A stretch of DNA of 11,884 nucleotides from Oscillospiraceae bacterium (GCA_017523995.1 JAFWUX010000129.1:1-11884), one strand, 5' to 3'; numbered from the stretch's first letter, positions 1-6,068 are shown. The notes: generated from the sequence alone by a model not told the origin. Program-made: numbers and translations.

Positions 1-1863
1 GCTGAGAAAATCGGTATCATCCGGCATAGCAAGAAGCTGCTCAGAAATCTTCTGCGCCTCCCCGATCTCCGCAAGGCTGCCGAGCTTTTCTTCAGACAGA
101 TGCAGAATATACACCGGGCATTCCCTGTGATATTCGCCGTTCCGGTTGCAGCGGCCTGCCGCCTGTGCCGCATTGTCCATGCCTGCCAGCGAGCGCACCA
201 CGCAGCCGAAGGAAATATCCACGCCTGCCTCGATCAGTTGTGTTGTGACGCAGATTACAGATTCATGGGCGGAAAGCATCTGTTTCATTTCGCGGATTCT
301 TTCGCGCCGGTGCTGCGGGCACATATTGGTGCTCAGGTGAAAGACCGATGCGCGTTCCGTTTCCCGCAGCCGCTGATACAGCTCTTTGGCAGCGGATTTC
401 GTATTGACCACCAGAAGCAGACTGCCGTTTTCCGCAAACTGCTCCCGGCAGAAATCAGCGGCTTCATCATAGGAATACCCGCCCTTTTTCTGCTGACAGA
501 TCAGCTTGGTGCGGCGGAATGCTTCAAAGTCCGCTGCGGTATCGCCTGTCATGCTGCTGTTTTCATCCAGCAGCAGCGGGAATGTATCCAGCAGATCAAA
601 CGGCGGCTGTGTTGCCGAGCAAAGCACGACGGTGCTGCCGCAGATCTGCGAAAGGAAATTTATTGCCAGGTTGAACAGGTATACGCATTTCAGCGGTATG
701 GACTGTACCTCGTCAATGATAATCACTGCGCGGGAGAGCCGATGCATACGCCGGACGGCACCGGTCTGACTCGAAAACAGCGCATTGAGAAACTGCACCA
801 TGGTTGTTGCAATGACCGGCGAATCCCATTTTTCTGTCCGCAGCTCATAGTCCTGCAGGCGGTCATCCGCTTCGGAAACCTCTGCGAGCATATTGGAGTG
901 ATGCTCCAGAAATGCCGCATCGCCTGCAATTCCCCGGATGACGTCGCTGTTCTGCTCCAGGATCGACATGAACGGCGCAATATAGAAGATCTTTTCGACA
1001 GGGTGCTGCGCTGCATATTCGATCGCAAAGCGCAGCGAGGAAAGCGTTTTGCCGCCGCCTGTCGGAACAATCAGCTTGCAGATATGCACATCATGTGCGG
1101 CAAAGGCAGCACAGCGGTCGGAAATGCTTTTGCGCTGCAGAGAGATCGGGTCTGTTTTGTCCGCGAAGGAATCCAGTTTCTGCTGCATCCGTTCCTGCAT
1201 TTCCTGCCAGAGCTGCAATGTATCAAATTCCGCTTCTGTCGCTGTGCCGGCCATAAAATCAGCGGTGTCTGTCCGGTCGGCATCGATCAGGACAGACTGC
1301 AGCAGGCGTTCCAGCATCCCGAGATAAAACGCAAATGTTTCGGCATCGGGAGAGAGCGCTTTCAGCCTTGCGCGGATCTCCGTGAGTTCGGCAGAAGCAT
1401 CCGGAAGTGCAGCCTGCACATCCGGCAGCCATTCCGCATTCCGCAGATTCTGCATGATTTCCGCATAATATGTTTCTTTTTCGGTGCGTTTCCGGAACAC
1501 ATCCTCGGCATCGTCATTGACCCAGTCATGCAGGCCGTGATGCGACAGGATCACCCGTCCGAGCAGTCCGGCTGTTTTCTGCATATTGATATCCTCGCTC
1601 TGTGCTGCGATCGCCTGAAGATATTTCGCACCTGCAAAGCTGTGATCGAGTTCCCCTCGGCGGAAATCTGCTGTCTGATGAATATAGGCATCGAAGTCAG
1701 CAGTCAGCTTTCCGATGTCGTGCAGAAGTGCAGAAAGCTTTGCAGTTTGGGCGAGTCCTGCTTGTTCTGCGTATTTTGCTGCGAGTTCAGCAGTTTCGAG
1801 GCAATGATCTTTTACAGTCTGTTCCCGTTTGTCAAGGGGACGGATATGTGCTGTATACTGCAT
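1..1863 (-). CDS. cas3: CRISPR-associated HD nuclease/helicase Cas3, type I-C-like (C-terminus outside window)
   Basis: Cas3 is the effector of type I CRISPR interference: after Cascade binds a protospacer it nicks and unwinds the target DNA using ATP. The reading frame is open from the ATG at 1863 to the left edge, giving 621 residues without a stop; full-length I-C Cas3 proteins are usually somewhat longer, so roughly the last quarter or less is missing. Residues 1-200 form the HD nuclease domain, with H20, LLHDIGK at 46-52, the SHHG histidines at 108-109 and D195. The helicase follows: Walker A PTGGGKT at 267-273, DEVQ at 384-387, SAT at 416-418, QLIEAGVDISF at 542-552 and QAAGRCNRNGE at 567-577. 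The MQYTAHIR opening and the cas3-first position suggest subtype I-C; the cas5/cas8c/cas7/cas4/cas1/cas2 genes would lie beyond position 1. AAGGAG sits 7 nt before the start. All catalytic motifs seen are intact. Confidence 0.95.
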   Translation of the reverse strand, partial: MQYTAHIRPLDKREQTVKDHCLETAELAAKYAEQAGLAQTAKLSALLHDIGKLTADFDAYIHQTADFRRGELDHSFAGAKYLQAIAAQSEDINMQKTAGLLGRVILSHHGLHDWVNDDAEDVFRKRTEKETYYAEIMQNLRNAEWLPDVQAALPDASAELTEIRARLKALSPDAETFAFYLGMLERLLQSVLIDADRTDTADFMAGTATEAEFDTLQLWQEMQERMQQKLDSFADKTDPISLQRKSISDRCAAFAAHDVHICKLIVPTGGGKTLSSLRFAIEYAAQHPVEKIFYIAPFMSILEQNSDVIRGIAGDAAFLEHHSNMLAEVSEADDRLQDYELRTEKWDSPVIATTMVQFLNALFSSQTGAVRRMHRLSRAVIIIDEVQSIPLKCVYLFNLAINFLSQICGSTVVLCSATQPPFDLLDTFPLLLDENSSMTGDTAADFEAFRRTKLICQQKKGGYSYDEAADFCREQFAENGSLLLVVNTKSAAKELYQRLRETERASVFHLSTNMCPQHRRERIREMKQMLSAHESVICVTTQLIEAGVDISFGCVVRSLAGMDNAAQAAGRCNRNGEYHRECPVYILHLSEEKLGSLAEIGEAQKISEQLLAMPDDTDFLS

Positions 1864-1906
1864 AATTGTACTCCTTTCCTGTTTTTATTCCATACTGATG
1901 ATTATA

Positions 1907-1935
1907 ATTATAACATATTACTGTGGGTTTGTCAA
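1907..1935 (-). promoter_or_regulatory. Consensus sigma-A promoter of cas3
   Basis: On the minus strand a perfect -35 TTGACA (1935-1930) is followed after exactly 17 bp by a perfect -10 TATAAT (1912-1907). Transcription would start near 1900, leaving a leader of about 37 nt before the cas3 ATG. A second TATAAT lies at 1906-1901 but is too far from the -35 box. Such a full match predicts strong constitutive expression unless a repressor covers it; an 8-bp inverted repeat lies just upstream at 1962-1982. Confidence 0.85.
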
Positions 1936-1961
1936 TAATCCGGTGTGCAGACTTTTGCGCA

Positions 1962-1982
1962 TCAGTATTCTGATAATACTGA
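1962..1982. repeat. Inverted repeat upstream of the cas3 promoter
   Basis: Arms TCAGTATT (1962-1969) and AATACTGA (1975-1982) are perfect reverse complements around a 5-nt spacer. The site is about 27 bp upstream of the cas3 -35 box. It could be a regulator-binding site or a transcript hairpin; there is no T-tract on either side, so it is not a clear intrinsic terminator. Function is inferred from position only. Confidence 0.4.
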
Positions 1983-2005
1983 ATTCCAAGTTCAGGTTTT
2001 TCTTG

Positions 2006-2205
2006 AGCCCCGGCGGGCATCCGGATGAACCATCTAAAACGATCTATCCAAACGGGTTTACAACCTCGAAACAGGTGAGAACTACCATCAAGCTGTTCTT
2101 GCAATAGTAATATTTGCCAATGAAGCAGATATTGCTTTACAGCATGCAAACTTTGGTGACTTACAAGCAGCAATGCGTTCTAGCAATCCTTTCATACTGA
2201 AATAA
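2006..2205 (+). pseudogene. Decayed 3' end of an unidentified gene, possibly frameshifted
   Basis: The frame open from 2038 to the TAA at 2203-2205 encodes 55 residues with protein-like composition; it reads NLETGENYHQAVLAIVIF near the middle and ends in RSSNPFILK. No ATG or ribosome site precedes it, and a TAA closes the frame at 2035-2037. Just upstream a different frame (from 2006) reads SPGGHPDEPSKTIYPNGF, which could be the continuation of the same protein if one frameshift occurred near 2050-2060. I do not recognise the family. It most likely marks an older gene broken by insertion or rearrangement between the cas locus and the mobilisation genes. It could also be chance coding potential; the evidence is composition and the clean stop only. 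Confidence 0.35.
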
Positions 2206-2250
2206 AAGCATATTATAACATGGCCCCAACTTCTCTGGTACTAATCCGCA
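2206..2250 (-). promoter_or_regulatory. Possible extended -10 element reading toward cas3
   Basis: On the minus strand TATAAT (2217-2212) is preceded by TG one base upstream, the extended -10 pattern, but no good -35 box is seen 17 bp away. If active it would add a distal transcript of the 2205-1863 spacer toward cas3. The rest of this short gap after the relaxase stop shows no terminator with a T-tract. Confidence 0.25.
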
Positions 2251-2769
2251 TCAACAATCGTTTGAAGTTTCCGCCACTGAATACCCGTTAGATGTTTTGA
2301 GTTCAAATTCAAACCGAACCTTTTGATTAGTAAGCTTTGAAATATACTTGCTGTATGCGTTCATTTCACCAATATCTCCATGGAACATCTTTCCGTTCAC
2401 ATAGCTGACGGAGTTTATGATAAGATGGACATGGAAACGTGATACGCCACGTTTTTTTTCGTGAACAGCCCAGATCACTTGATACTTATTTTTGAAATAG
2501 CGTGCGAATTTATCTGCATATTCGCACGCTTTTTCTGCTGCTTGGGCACATTGATCCAGTGAAATCATGATATGAATCAGAGGATTGCTGCTCACCTTTC
2601 CGTAGCACACCTTTATGAACACCATTTGTGAGTTGGCAAGATTCGTATCAAACGGATTTACCCCATATCCGCCAATTCCACGCAGTTCCCCCTTAAAAAC
2701 ATATTGATGCAGCTGCTTTAAGTATGCCAAATTCCCATAAGTGTTTCGTATCAATTTGACATAAACCAT
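2251..2769 (-). CDS. Short MOBP-like relaxase / mobilisation nuclease
   Basis: Relaxases nick one strand of oriT through a tyrosine and lead the strand into a recipient cell during plasmid or integrative-element transfer. This 172-residue protein carries the metal-binding histidine motif of such enzymes: H103, then HVHLIIN at 113-119 followed by VSYVNGKMFH, closely matching the HxHxxxNSVSF/Y pattern of MOBP-type proteins. Y23 in HQYVFKG is a possible nicking tyrosine. GGAGG lies 7 nt before the ATG, which overlaps the end of the mobC-like gene by 19 bp, so the two are probably translationally coupled. The length is the odd point: usual Firmicutes MOBP relaxases have 300-600 residues, and here the protein stops about 50 residues after the histidine motif. 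Either it is a minimal relaxase or a truncated remnant; the clean ribosome site and intact motif favour a working short form. Confidence 0.7.
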   Translation of the reverse strand: MVYVKLIRNTYGNLAYLKQLHQYVFKGELRGIGGYGVNPFDTNLANSQMVFIKVCYGKVSSNPLIHIMISLDQCAQAAEKACEYADKFARYFKNKYQVIWAVHEKKRGVSRFHVHLIINSVSYVNGKMFHGDIGEMNAYSKYISKLTNQKVRFEFELKTSNGYSVAETSNDC

Positions 2770-3032
2770 ATCTCTGCCTCCTCTTCCTGTATTTCTTTCA
2801 ATAATTCGGGCTGATGCTTGCGTGCAAGCTCCCTGGCTAGGTTCAATATATTTTGCGTATGCACCGCGATAACCGGATCAAATCCGGAATTTGCATTCAT
2901 TGCTGAGAACACCATGAACGATCCCATCGACATGTGATGCATATCCGCTTTTCTCTGAATCTCTTCACGCTGTCTCTCTGATAATCTGACTGATGTCACA
3001 ATGCAACGCATTTCATCTTGACTTTTCATCAT
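2751..3032 (-). CDS. MobC/NikA-like ribbon-helix-helix relaxosome protein
   Basis: This 93-residue protein probably binds oriT and helps place the relaxase. Residues about 13-45 hold the pattern VRLSERQREEIQRKAD...MSMGSFMV, typical of the ribbon-helix-helix region of MobC/NikA accessory proteins, followed by a helical, charged C-terminus. The start was set by ACCTCC (minus-strand GGAGGT at 3042-3037): ATG at 3032 is 5 nt away and ATG at 3029 is 8 nt away, so either adjacent methionine could be used. An upstream ATG at 3089 in the same frame has no ribosome site. The stop overlaps the relaxase start by 19 bp, the usual mobC-relaxase order. It may also repress its own promoter by binding the inverted repeats at 3103-3157. 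Confidence 0.75.
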   Translation of the reverse strand: MMKSQDEMRCIVTSVRLSERQREEIQRKADMHHMSMGSFMVFSAMNANSGFDPVIAVHTQNILNLARELARKHQPELLKEIQEEEAEIWFMSN

Positions 3033-3213
3033 ACTTACCTCCTCTTTTTCGCCTATGCTACCATTGTTTATATAATAGCAGGCGCTCACTTCGTTCGCTC
3101 ATTAACACATAGTGTTACATTTTTAACTTCTCGGACGAATTTTATTCTTGATTCGTCATATGCACTATTTTGTTGTTGGGCTTCTTTCGCTTTCCATAGA
3201 AAAAACACTCCTT
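3033..3213. other. Gene-free region upstream of mobC: candidate oriT/operator
   Basis: This AT-rich stretch lies immediately upstream of the mobilisation genes, where oriT is normally found. It contains two perfect inverted repeats: TAACAC (3103-3108) with GTGTTA (3112-3117), loop 3 nt; and GACGAAT (3134-3140) with ATTCGTC (3151-3157), loop 10 nt. Next to them CGCTC occurs twice, at 3083-3087 and 3096-3100. Hairpins beside a mobC-relaxase pair are a usual oriT arrangement, but I cannot identify a nic sequence of a known family. No clear consensus promoter for mobC is visible; TATTAT-like A/T runs at 3068-3076 (minus) are the best -10 candidates. Confidence 0.4.
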
Positions 3214-3219
3214 TTGACA
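3214..3219 (+). promoter_or_regulatory. Possible -35 box for the DUF960-amidoligase operon
   Basis: TTGACA is perfect, but the hexamer 17 bp downstream (GAGATT, 3237-3242) is a poor -10 and better A/T-rich candidates (GATTAT at 3239, TTATAT at 3241) are 19-21 bp away. The short repeat TCTC/GAGA sits in the spacer. If used, transcription would begin about 3250 and meet the terminator at 3262 almost at once. Confidence 0.35.
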
Positions 3220-3261
3220 GATAATAACTCTCGAATGAGATTATATATGTACTACATTTTG

Positions 3262-3289
3262 TCGTCTTCTTAATGAAGGCGATTTTTTT
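3262..3289 (+). terminator. Intrinsic terminator / possible attenuator before the DUF960 operon
   Basis: Arms TCGTCTTC (3262-3269) and GAAGGCGA (3275-3282) form an 8-bp stem with one G-U pair and a 5-nt loop, directly followed by seven T's and, after one G, six more. This is a textbook intrinsic terminator on the plus strand. No plus-strand gene ends just upstream, so it either ends a short RNA or acts as an attenuator in the leader of the operon that starts at 3376. Confidence 0.75.
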
Positions 3290-3316
3290 GTTTTTTCATA
3301 TATATATTATTAAACA

Positions 3317-3347
3317 GAAGCAGGAACGCTGCATATGTTTCTGCTTC
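3317..3347 (+). promoter_or_regulatory. Leader stem-loop before the DUF960 ribosome site
   Basis: GAAGCAG (3317-3323) and CTGCTTC (3341-3347) are perfect reverse complements around a 17-nt loop. A shorter competing pairing, GCAG (3320-3323) with CTGC (3329-3332), uses the same left arm. The stem ends about 11 nt before AAAGGAGG at 3359-3366. Its position between the terminator and the ribosome site suggests a leader RNA role, but no known riboswitch class is recognised. Confidence 0.35.
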
Positions 3348-3375
3348 AAATCTAATCGAAAGGAGGACTTTTTTC

Positions 3376-3660
3376 GTGTTCAAATCCCAGCGCTACGTGA
3401 CTCGTGGTGTCAATGATAGCATATCTCAGCTGATTCAGACTTTTATCTGGAACTGTATTGACCGTTTGCCGGAAAACTGTGACTACCTTCAAGTGTTCCG
3501 GTTGGAACCCTTCGGCAGAATGCAGCAGATCCGGCACACATCCGAGCAGCCGGAGCATCAGATGCTCTATATGCTGCCGACGGATGAACTCGTCTGTGCC
3601 AGGGTTTATGTTATCGACAGCGACGATTACTCAACGATGTTACTCGCAGAAGAATACTGA
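3376..3660 (+). CDS. DUF960 family protein
   Basis: This 94-residue protein starts at a GTG nine bases after a strong AAAGGAGG. It shows the hallmarks of the DUF960 family as I know it: FKSQRYVTRGV at the N-terminus, WNCIDRL, DYLQVFRL in the middle, and a C-terminal VIDSDDYSTMLLAEEY; length is typical of the family. Members are small cytosolic proteins of unknown function common in Firmicutes and their mobile elements. It is the first gene of a plus-strand unit, 44 bp ahead of the amidoligase gene and separated from it by a GC-rich hairpin. The linkage could mean that it helps the amidoligase, or simply that both travel on the same element. No catalytic motif is evident. Confidence 0.8.
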   Translation: MFKSQRYVTRGVNDSISQLIQTFIWNCIDRLPENCDYLQVFRLEPFGRMQQIRHTSEQPEHQMLYMLPTDELVCARVYVIDSDDYSTMLLAEEY

Positions 3661-3680
3661 GACCCGCCGTAAGGCGGGTC
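3661..3680 (+). terminator. GC-rich hairpin between DUF960 and amidoligase genes
   Basis: GACCCGCC (3661-3668) and GGCGGGTC (3673-3680) form a perfect 8-bp stem capped by GTAA, a GNRA-type tetraloop, beginning one base after the DUF960 stop. The downstream T's are interrupted (AAACTGTTTT), so it may terminate only partly, or instead stabilise the upstream message and set a different expression level for the genes after it. Confidence 0.5.
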
Positions 3681-3704
3681 AAACTGTTTTATGGAGGATA
3701 AAAA

Positions 3705-4796
3705 ATGGAAGAACAAAGAATCTGCTCGATGTGCGGCTGCGTACTGGACGATGACGAGCACACCGAAATCGACGATGAGCTGATATGTGACAGCTGTGCA
3801 GAAGAGCACACTGTACCGTGTGACCATTGCGGAGAAACGATCTGGCGCAATGATGCGATTACGGATGAACACACGGCACTTTGCCCTTGCTGCTTTGACG
3901 AGCATTATCGCAGGTGTGAGGATTGCGGCAGAATCCTGCACGATGATGATATCCTGTGGAGCGGCGATTACCCATATTGCTCAAGCTGCTACGATCGCAT
4001 CGAAACTGAGATCGAGGACTATTCATACAAACCCGAGCCGATCTTTTACGGAGACGGGGACCGCTATTTCGGCATCGAGCTGGAAATCGACGGCGCGGGA
4101 AAGTATGATGAAAGTGCTGCCCGCATTAAGAAGCAGACCAATATCCGGTGTGAACATATTTACTGTAAATCGGACGGCAGTCTTGATGATGGGTTCGAGA
4201 TTGTGACGCATCCTGCCACACTGGATTACCACATGAGCTGTATGTACTGGGAGGATGTATTGCAGGAGGCGGTTCGCATGGGATACCGCTCCCACATGAC
4301 AAATACCTGCGGCTTGCACATCCATGTCAACCGCGATGCATTCGGAGATACTCCCGAGGAGCAGGAGAAGGTGATTGAGCACATCCTGTTTTTCACGGAA
4401 TTACATTGGAATGAGCTTTTCACATTCTCGCGCAGAAGCCCGCACAGTATGAACCGCTGGGCAGCGCGGTATGGCATCGAAAAGACCGGCAAGGAGATTT
4501 TGAACAAAGCAAAGAAAGGCAATGTGGGGCGCTATGCCGCGGTCAACCTCTGCAATTACAGCACAATCGAGTTCAGACTGTTTCGCGGTACTCTCAAACT
4601 GAACACCTTATTTGCGACGTTACAGCTTGTAAACCGCATCTGTGACACAGCACTTTATATGTCTGAGGAGGAGATTGCTCGGCAGTCATGGCGGGATTTC
4701 GTCATGACGGTCACTGAGCTAGAGCTGCTCCAATACTTGAAAGAGCGTCGGCTCTATGTTAATGAAAAATGTGAAACGGAGGACGAGGACTTATGA
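3705..4796 (+). CDS. Amidoligase (ATP-dependent COOH-NH2 ligase family) with three N-terminal zinc knuckles
   Basis: Amidoligase_2-type enzymes are predicted to join a carboxyl group to an amine using ATP, related in fold to glutamine synthetase; their substrates are largely unknown. Family signatures are clear: FGIELEID (122-129, acidic metal-binding), SDGSL and GFEIVTHP (156-170), CGLHIHVNR (202-210), and RYAAVNLCNYSTIEFRLFRG (276-295), with the E and R of the last motif in place. Residues 1-98 carry 12 metal-binding cysteines in three CxxC-x17-CxxC units, C7/10/28/31, C39/42/60/63 and C71/74/92/95, spaced exactly 32 residues apart; these are LIM- or treble-clef-like knuckles that probably bind zinc and could contact a protein or nucleic acid target. 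GGAGG lies 7 nt before the ATG. The stop overlaps the next ATG as ATGA. With the glutamine amidotransferase two genes on, the setting suggests amide formation using glutamine-derived ammonia or a linked amine. The 363-residue length appears complete. Confidence 0.88.
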   Translation: MEEQRICSMCGCVLDDDEHTEIDDELICDSCAEEHTVPCDHCGETIWRNDAITDEHTALCPCCFDEHYRRCEDCGRILHDDDILWSGDYPYCSSCYDRIETEIEDYSYKPEPIFYGDGDRYFGIELEIDGAGKYDESAARIKKQTNIRCEHIYCKSDGSLDDGFEIVTHPATLDYHMSCMYWEDVLQEAVRMGYRSHMTNTCGLHIHVNRDAFGDTPEEQEKVIEHILFFTELHWNELFTFSRRSPHSMNRWAARYGIEKTGKEILNKAKKGNVGRYAAVNLCNYSTIEFRLFRGTLKLNTLFATLQLVNRICDTALYMSEEEIARQSWRDFVMTVTELELLQYLKERRLYVNEKCETEDEDL

Positions 4797-4945
4797 ACGA
4801 TCTTTTCGATCCGCGACCGGAAGAGCTCTCGGTCAGCGAGAACCTCAATGACTTGGTCAAAGCGATTGCTGCGGTTGCAATGCTTATCAGTGCGATTGCG
4901 TCGATTATCGGACGGTATGAATCTAATAACGAAAGGAATGAGTAA
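4793..4945 (+). CDS. Small 50-residue peptide with hydrophobic helix, coupled to amidoligase
   Basis: The ATG lies inside the amidoligase stop (ATGA at 4793-4796), with GGAGG at 4778-4782 and GAGGA at 4785-4789 in front, and the stop TAA is only 2 nt before the glutamine amidotransferase ATG. The peptide starts MNDLFDPRPEEL and contains a hydrophobic run LVKAIAAVAMLISAIASIIG at 21-40, followed by a polar tail RYESNNERNE. The run could be one membrane-spanning or amphipathic helix. I do not recognise a family. Its tight coupling on both sides is good evidence that it is a real gene. It could anchor the amidoligase or amidotransferase at the membrane, or be the peptide substrate: the acidic tail ending in E offers carboxyl groups. 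Those roles are inference. Confidence 0.7.
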   Translation: MNDLFDPRPEELSVSENLNDLVKAIAAVAMLISAIASIIGRYESNNERNE

Positions 4946-4947
4946 TA

Positions 4948-5916
4948 ATGTGTGCTCTTTTTGGATTTCTCGACTATGGAAAGCGCGTCCCTTGGCGCGT
5001 TCTGCAAAAGCTGGTGCAGGCACTTGCCAATGCATCCGAGATGCGCGGTCATCATGCTGCCGGAATCGCATATAACCGGGATGACGCCCTGACGATTTTC
5101 AAGCGTCCGAAGCCCGCGCACAAGCTGCATTTCCGTATACAGGAGAACACGACAGTTGTGATGGGACATACCCGTCTGACCACACAGGGCGATCAGAAGC
5201 ATAATTTCAATAATCATCCTTTCCGCGGAAAAGCCGGAACGGAGTTTGCGTTGGCGCATAACGGCGTACTCTATAATGATGAGCTGCTCCGTTTTCAGCT
5301 GCAACTGCCTGACACCCAGATCGAGACCGATTCCTATATCGCAGTGCAGCTGCTCGAATCGCAGCATGAGCTGACCTTTGACTCCATGCGATATGCTGCG
5401 GAAAAGGTAAAAGGTTCCTTTACCTTTACGCTTCTGGATCGGCAGGACAATCTCTATTTCGTGAAAGGTGAAAGCCCGCTGTACCTTATTCACTTCCCGT
5501 CGCTCGGACTATACATCTATACCTCAACAAAGGAAATCCTGACTGCGGCGTTTAAGCAGATTCCGGTACGATTTCCGAAGTACGAGGGCATTGATGTGAA
5601 AGAGGGCGAGCTGCTCCGCATTGCACCGAACGGAAAGATCACCCGCAGCAGCTATACCGTGCAGGACGATTATTCTATATATAGTAACCGATGGTACGGA
5701 CTCGGCAGCAGCTTCTATAACTGGGAAAAAGCAGTTCCCACCAGCTGCTCCGACGATTCGGATTATCTTATCCTGATCGAGTTGGCGGGGTACTATGGTG
5801 TGGATCCGGAAGACATTCGCTATATGCGCGAGATGGGCTACAGTTACGATGAGATCGAAGGATTCCTCTGTGATCCGGAAAGCTACGGCGCGGAACTCGC
5901 ATTTGCGGAATTATAA
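4948..5916 (+). CDS. Class-II glutamine amidotransferase (Ntn-type glutaminase domain)
   Basis: Class-II amidotransferase domains hydrolyse glutamine to glutamate and pass ammonia to a partner synthase. The start MC places the catalytic Cys2 at the N-terminus after methionine removal, which fixes the start codon; AAAGGA lies about 10 nt ahead. Motifs in order are MCALFGF (1-7), RGHHAAG (33-39), GHTR (73-76), NNHPF (88-92), AHNG (103-106) and ETDSY (126-130), covering the nucleophile, the glutamine-binding Arg and Asp, and the oxyanion Asn-Gly. The domain fills about residues 1-230. The rest lacks the PRPP transferase of PurF or sugar isomerase of GlmS and ends in a small acidic helical region (about 265-322). 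A stand-alone glutaminase beside an amidoligase suggests it supplies ammonia to that enzyme or acts on the same glutamine-like bond in reverse. A GC-rich hairpin follows the stop. Confidence 0.88.
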   Translation: MCALFGFLDYGKRVPWRVLQKLVQALANASEMRGHHAAGIAYNRDDALTIFKRPKPAHKLHFRIQENTTVVMGHTRLTTQGDQKHNFNNHPFRGKAGTEFALAHNGVLYNDELLRFQLQLPDTQIETDSYIAVQLLESQHELTFDSMRYAAEKVKGSFTFTLLDRQDNLYFVKGESPLYLIHFPSLGLYIYTSTKEILTAAFKQIPVRFPKYEGIDVKEGELLRIAPNGKITRSSYTVQDDYSIYSNRWYGLGSSFYNWEKAVPTSCSDDSDYLILIELAGYYGVDPEDIRYMREMGYSYDEIEGFLCDPESYGAELAFAEL

Positions 5917-5923
5917 TATGAAA

Positions 5924-5951
5924 GCCCTGCCGGTACTGAAATCGGCAGGGC
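5924..5951 (+). terminator. Hairpin after the glutamine amidotransferase gene
   Basis: GCCCTGCCG (5924-5932) and CGGCAGGGC (5943-5951) form a perfect 9-bp stem with a 10-nt loop, seven bases after the stop codon. There is no T-tract, so it may act as an RNA 3' end stabiliser or a Rho/other-dependent terminator rather than a classical intrinsic one. It most likely marks the end of the amidoligase operon. Confidence 0.55.
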
Positions 5952-5959
5952 GATCATGT

Positions 5960-6068
5960 GCCATAAAGTATACTTTTCGTGACACCCGAAAAGCAGCAAA
6001 AACAGCGTGCCAAAAGGTCCGGTTTTGACTTTTGGGGCGTCTCGAAAGTCACACCCACATTTTGAAAC
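5960..6068. repeat. Repeat-rich spacer before the serine recombinase; candidate res site
   Basis: Several overlapping inverted repeats fill this stretch: CTTTTCG (5973-5979) with CGAAAAG (5987-5993); CCAAAAG (6010-6016) with CTTTTGG (6029-6035); GACTTT (6027-6032) with AAAGTC (6045-6050); and GTGAC (5979-5983) with GTCAC (6048-6052). ACACCC occurs at both 5982-5987 and 6051-6056. Small serine recombinases usually cross over at a res or inversion site made of several inverted subsites just upstream of their gene, so this is the natural place to look. The same repeats could fold as mutually exclusive hairpins in a leader RNA. Confidence 0.35.

Noticed and set aside
100..1938. A 612-codon open frame on the plus strand
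   Set aside because: It lies antisense to cas3, whose HD and helicase motifs are unmistakable; the plus-strand translation is rich in Cys, His and Arg, resembles no family and has no ribosome site.
1962..1982. Intrinsic terminator upstream of cas3
   Set aside because: The stem is A/T-rich and has no T-tract on either strand, so it was kept only as an inverted repeat.
2751..3089. Longer start for the mobC-like gene at 3089
   Set aside because: No ribosome site there; GGAGGT is placed for the ATG pair at 3032/3029, and the extra 19 residues include the translated ribosome-site region.
3283..3310. Promoter from TTGTTT and TATTAT near 3288-3310
   Set aside because: Spacing between the two hexamers is about 11 bp, far from the 16-18 bp needed; the T-run belongs to the terminator.
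4759..5493. A 244-codon open frame on the minus strand
   Set aside because: Antisense to the small peptide and glutamine amidotransferase genes, which carry clear motifs; it is a shadow frame.
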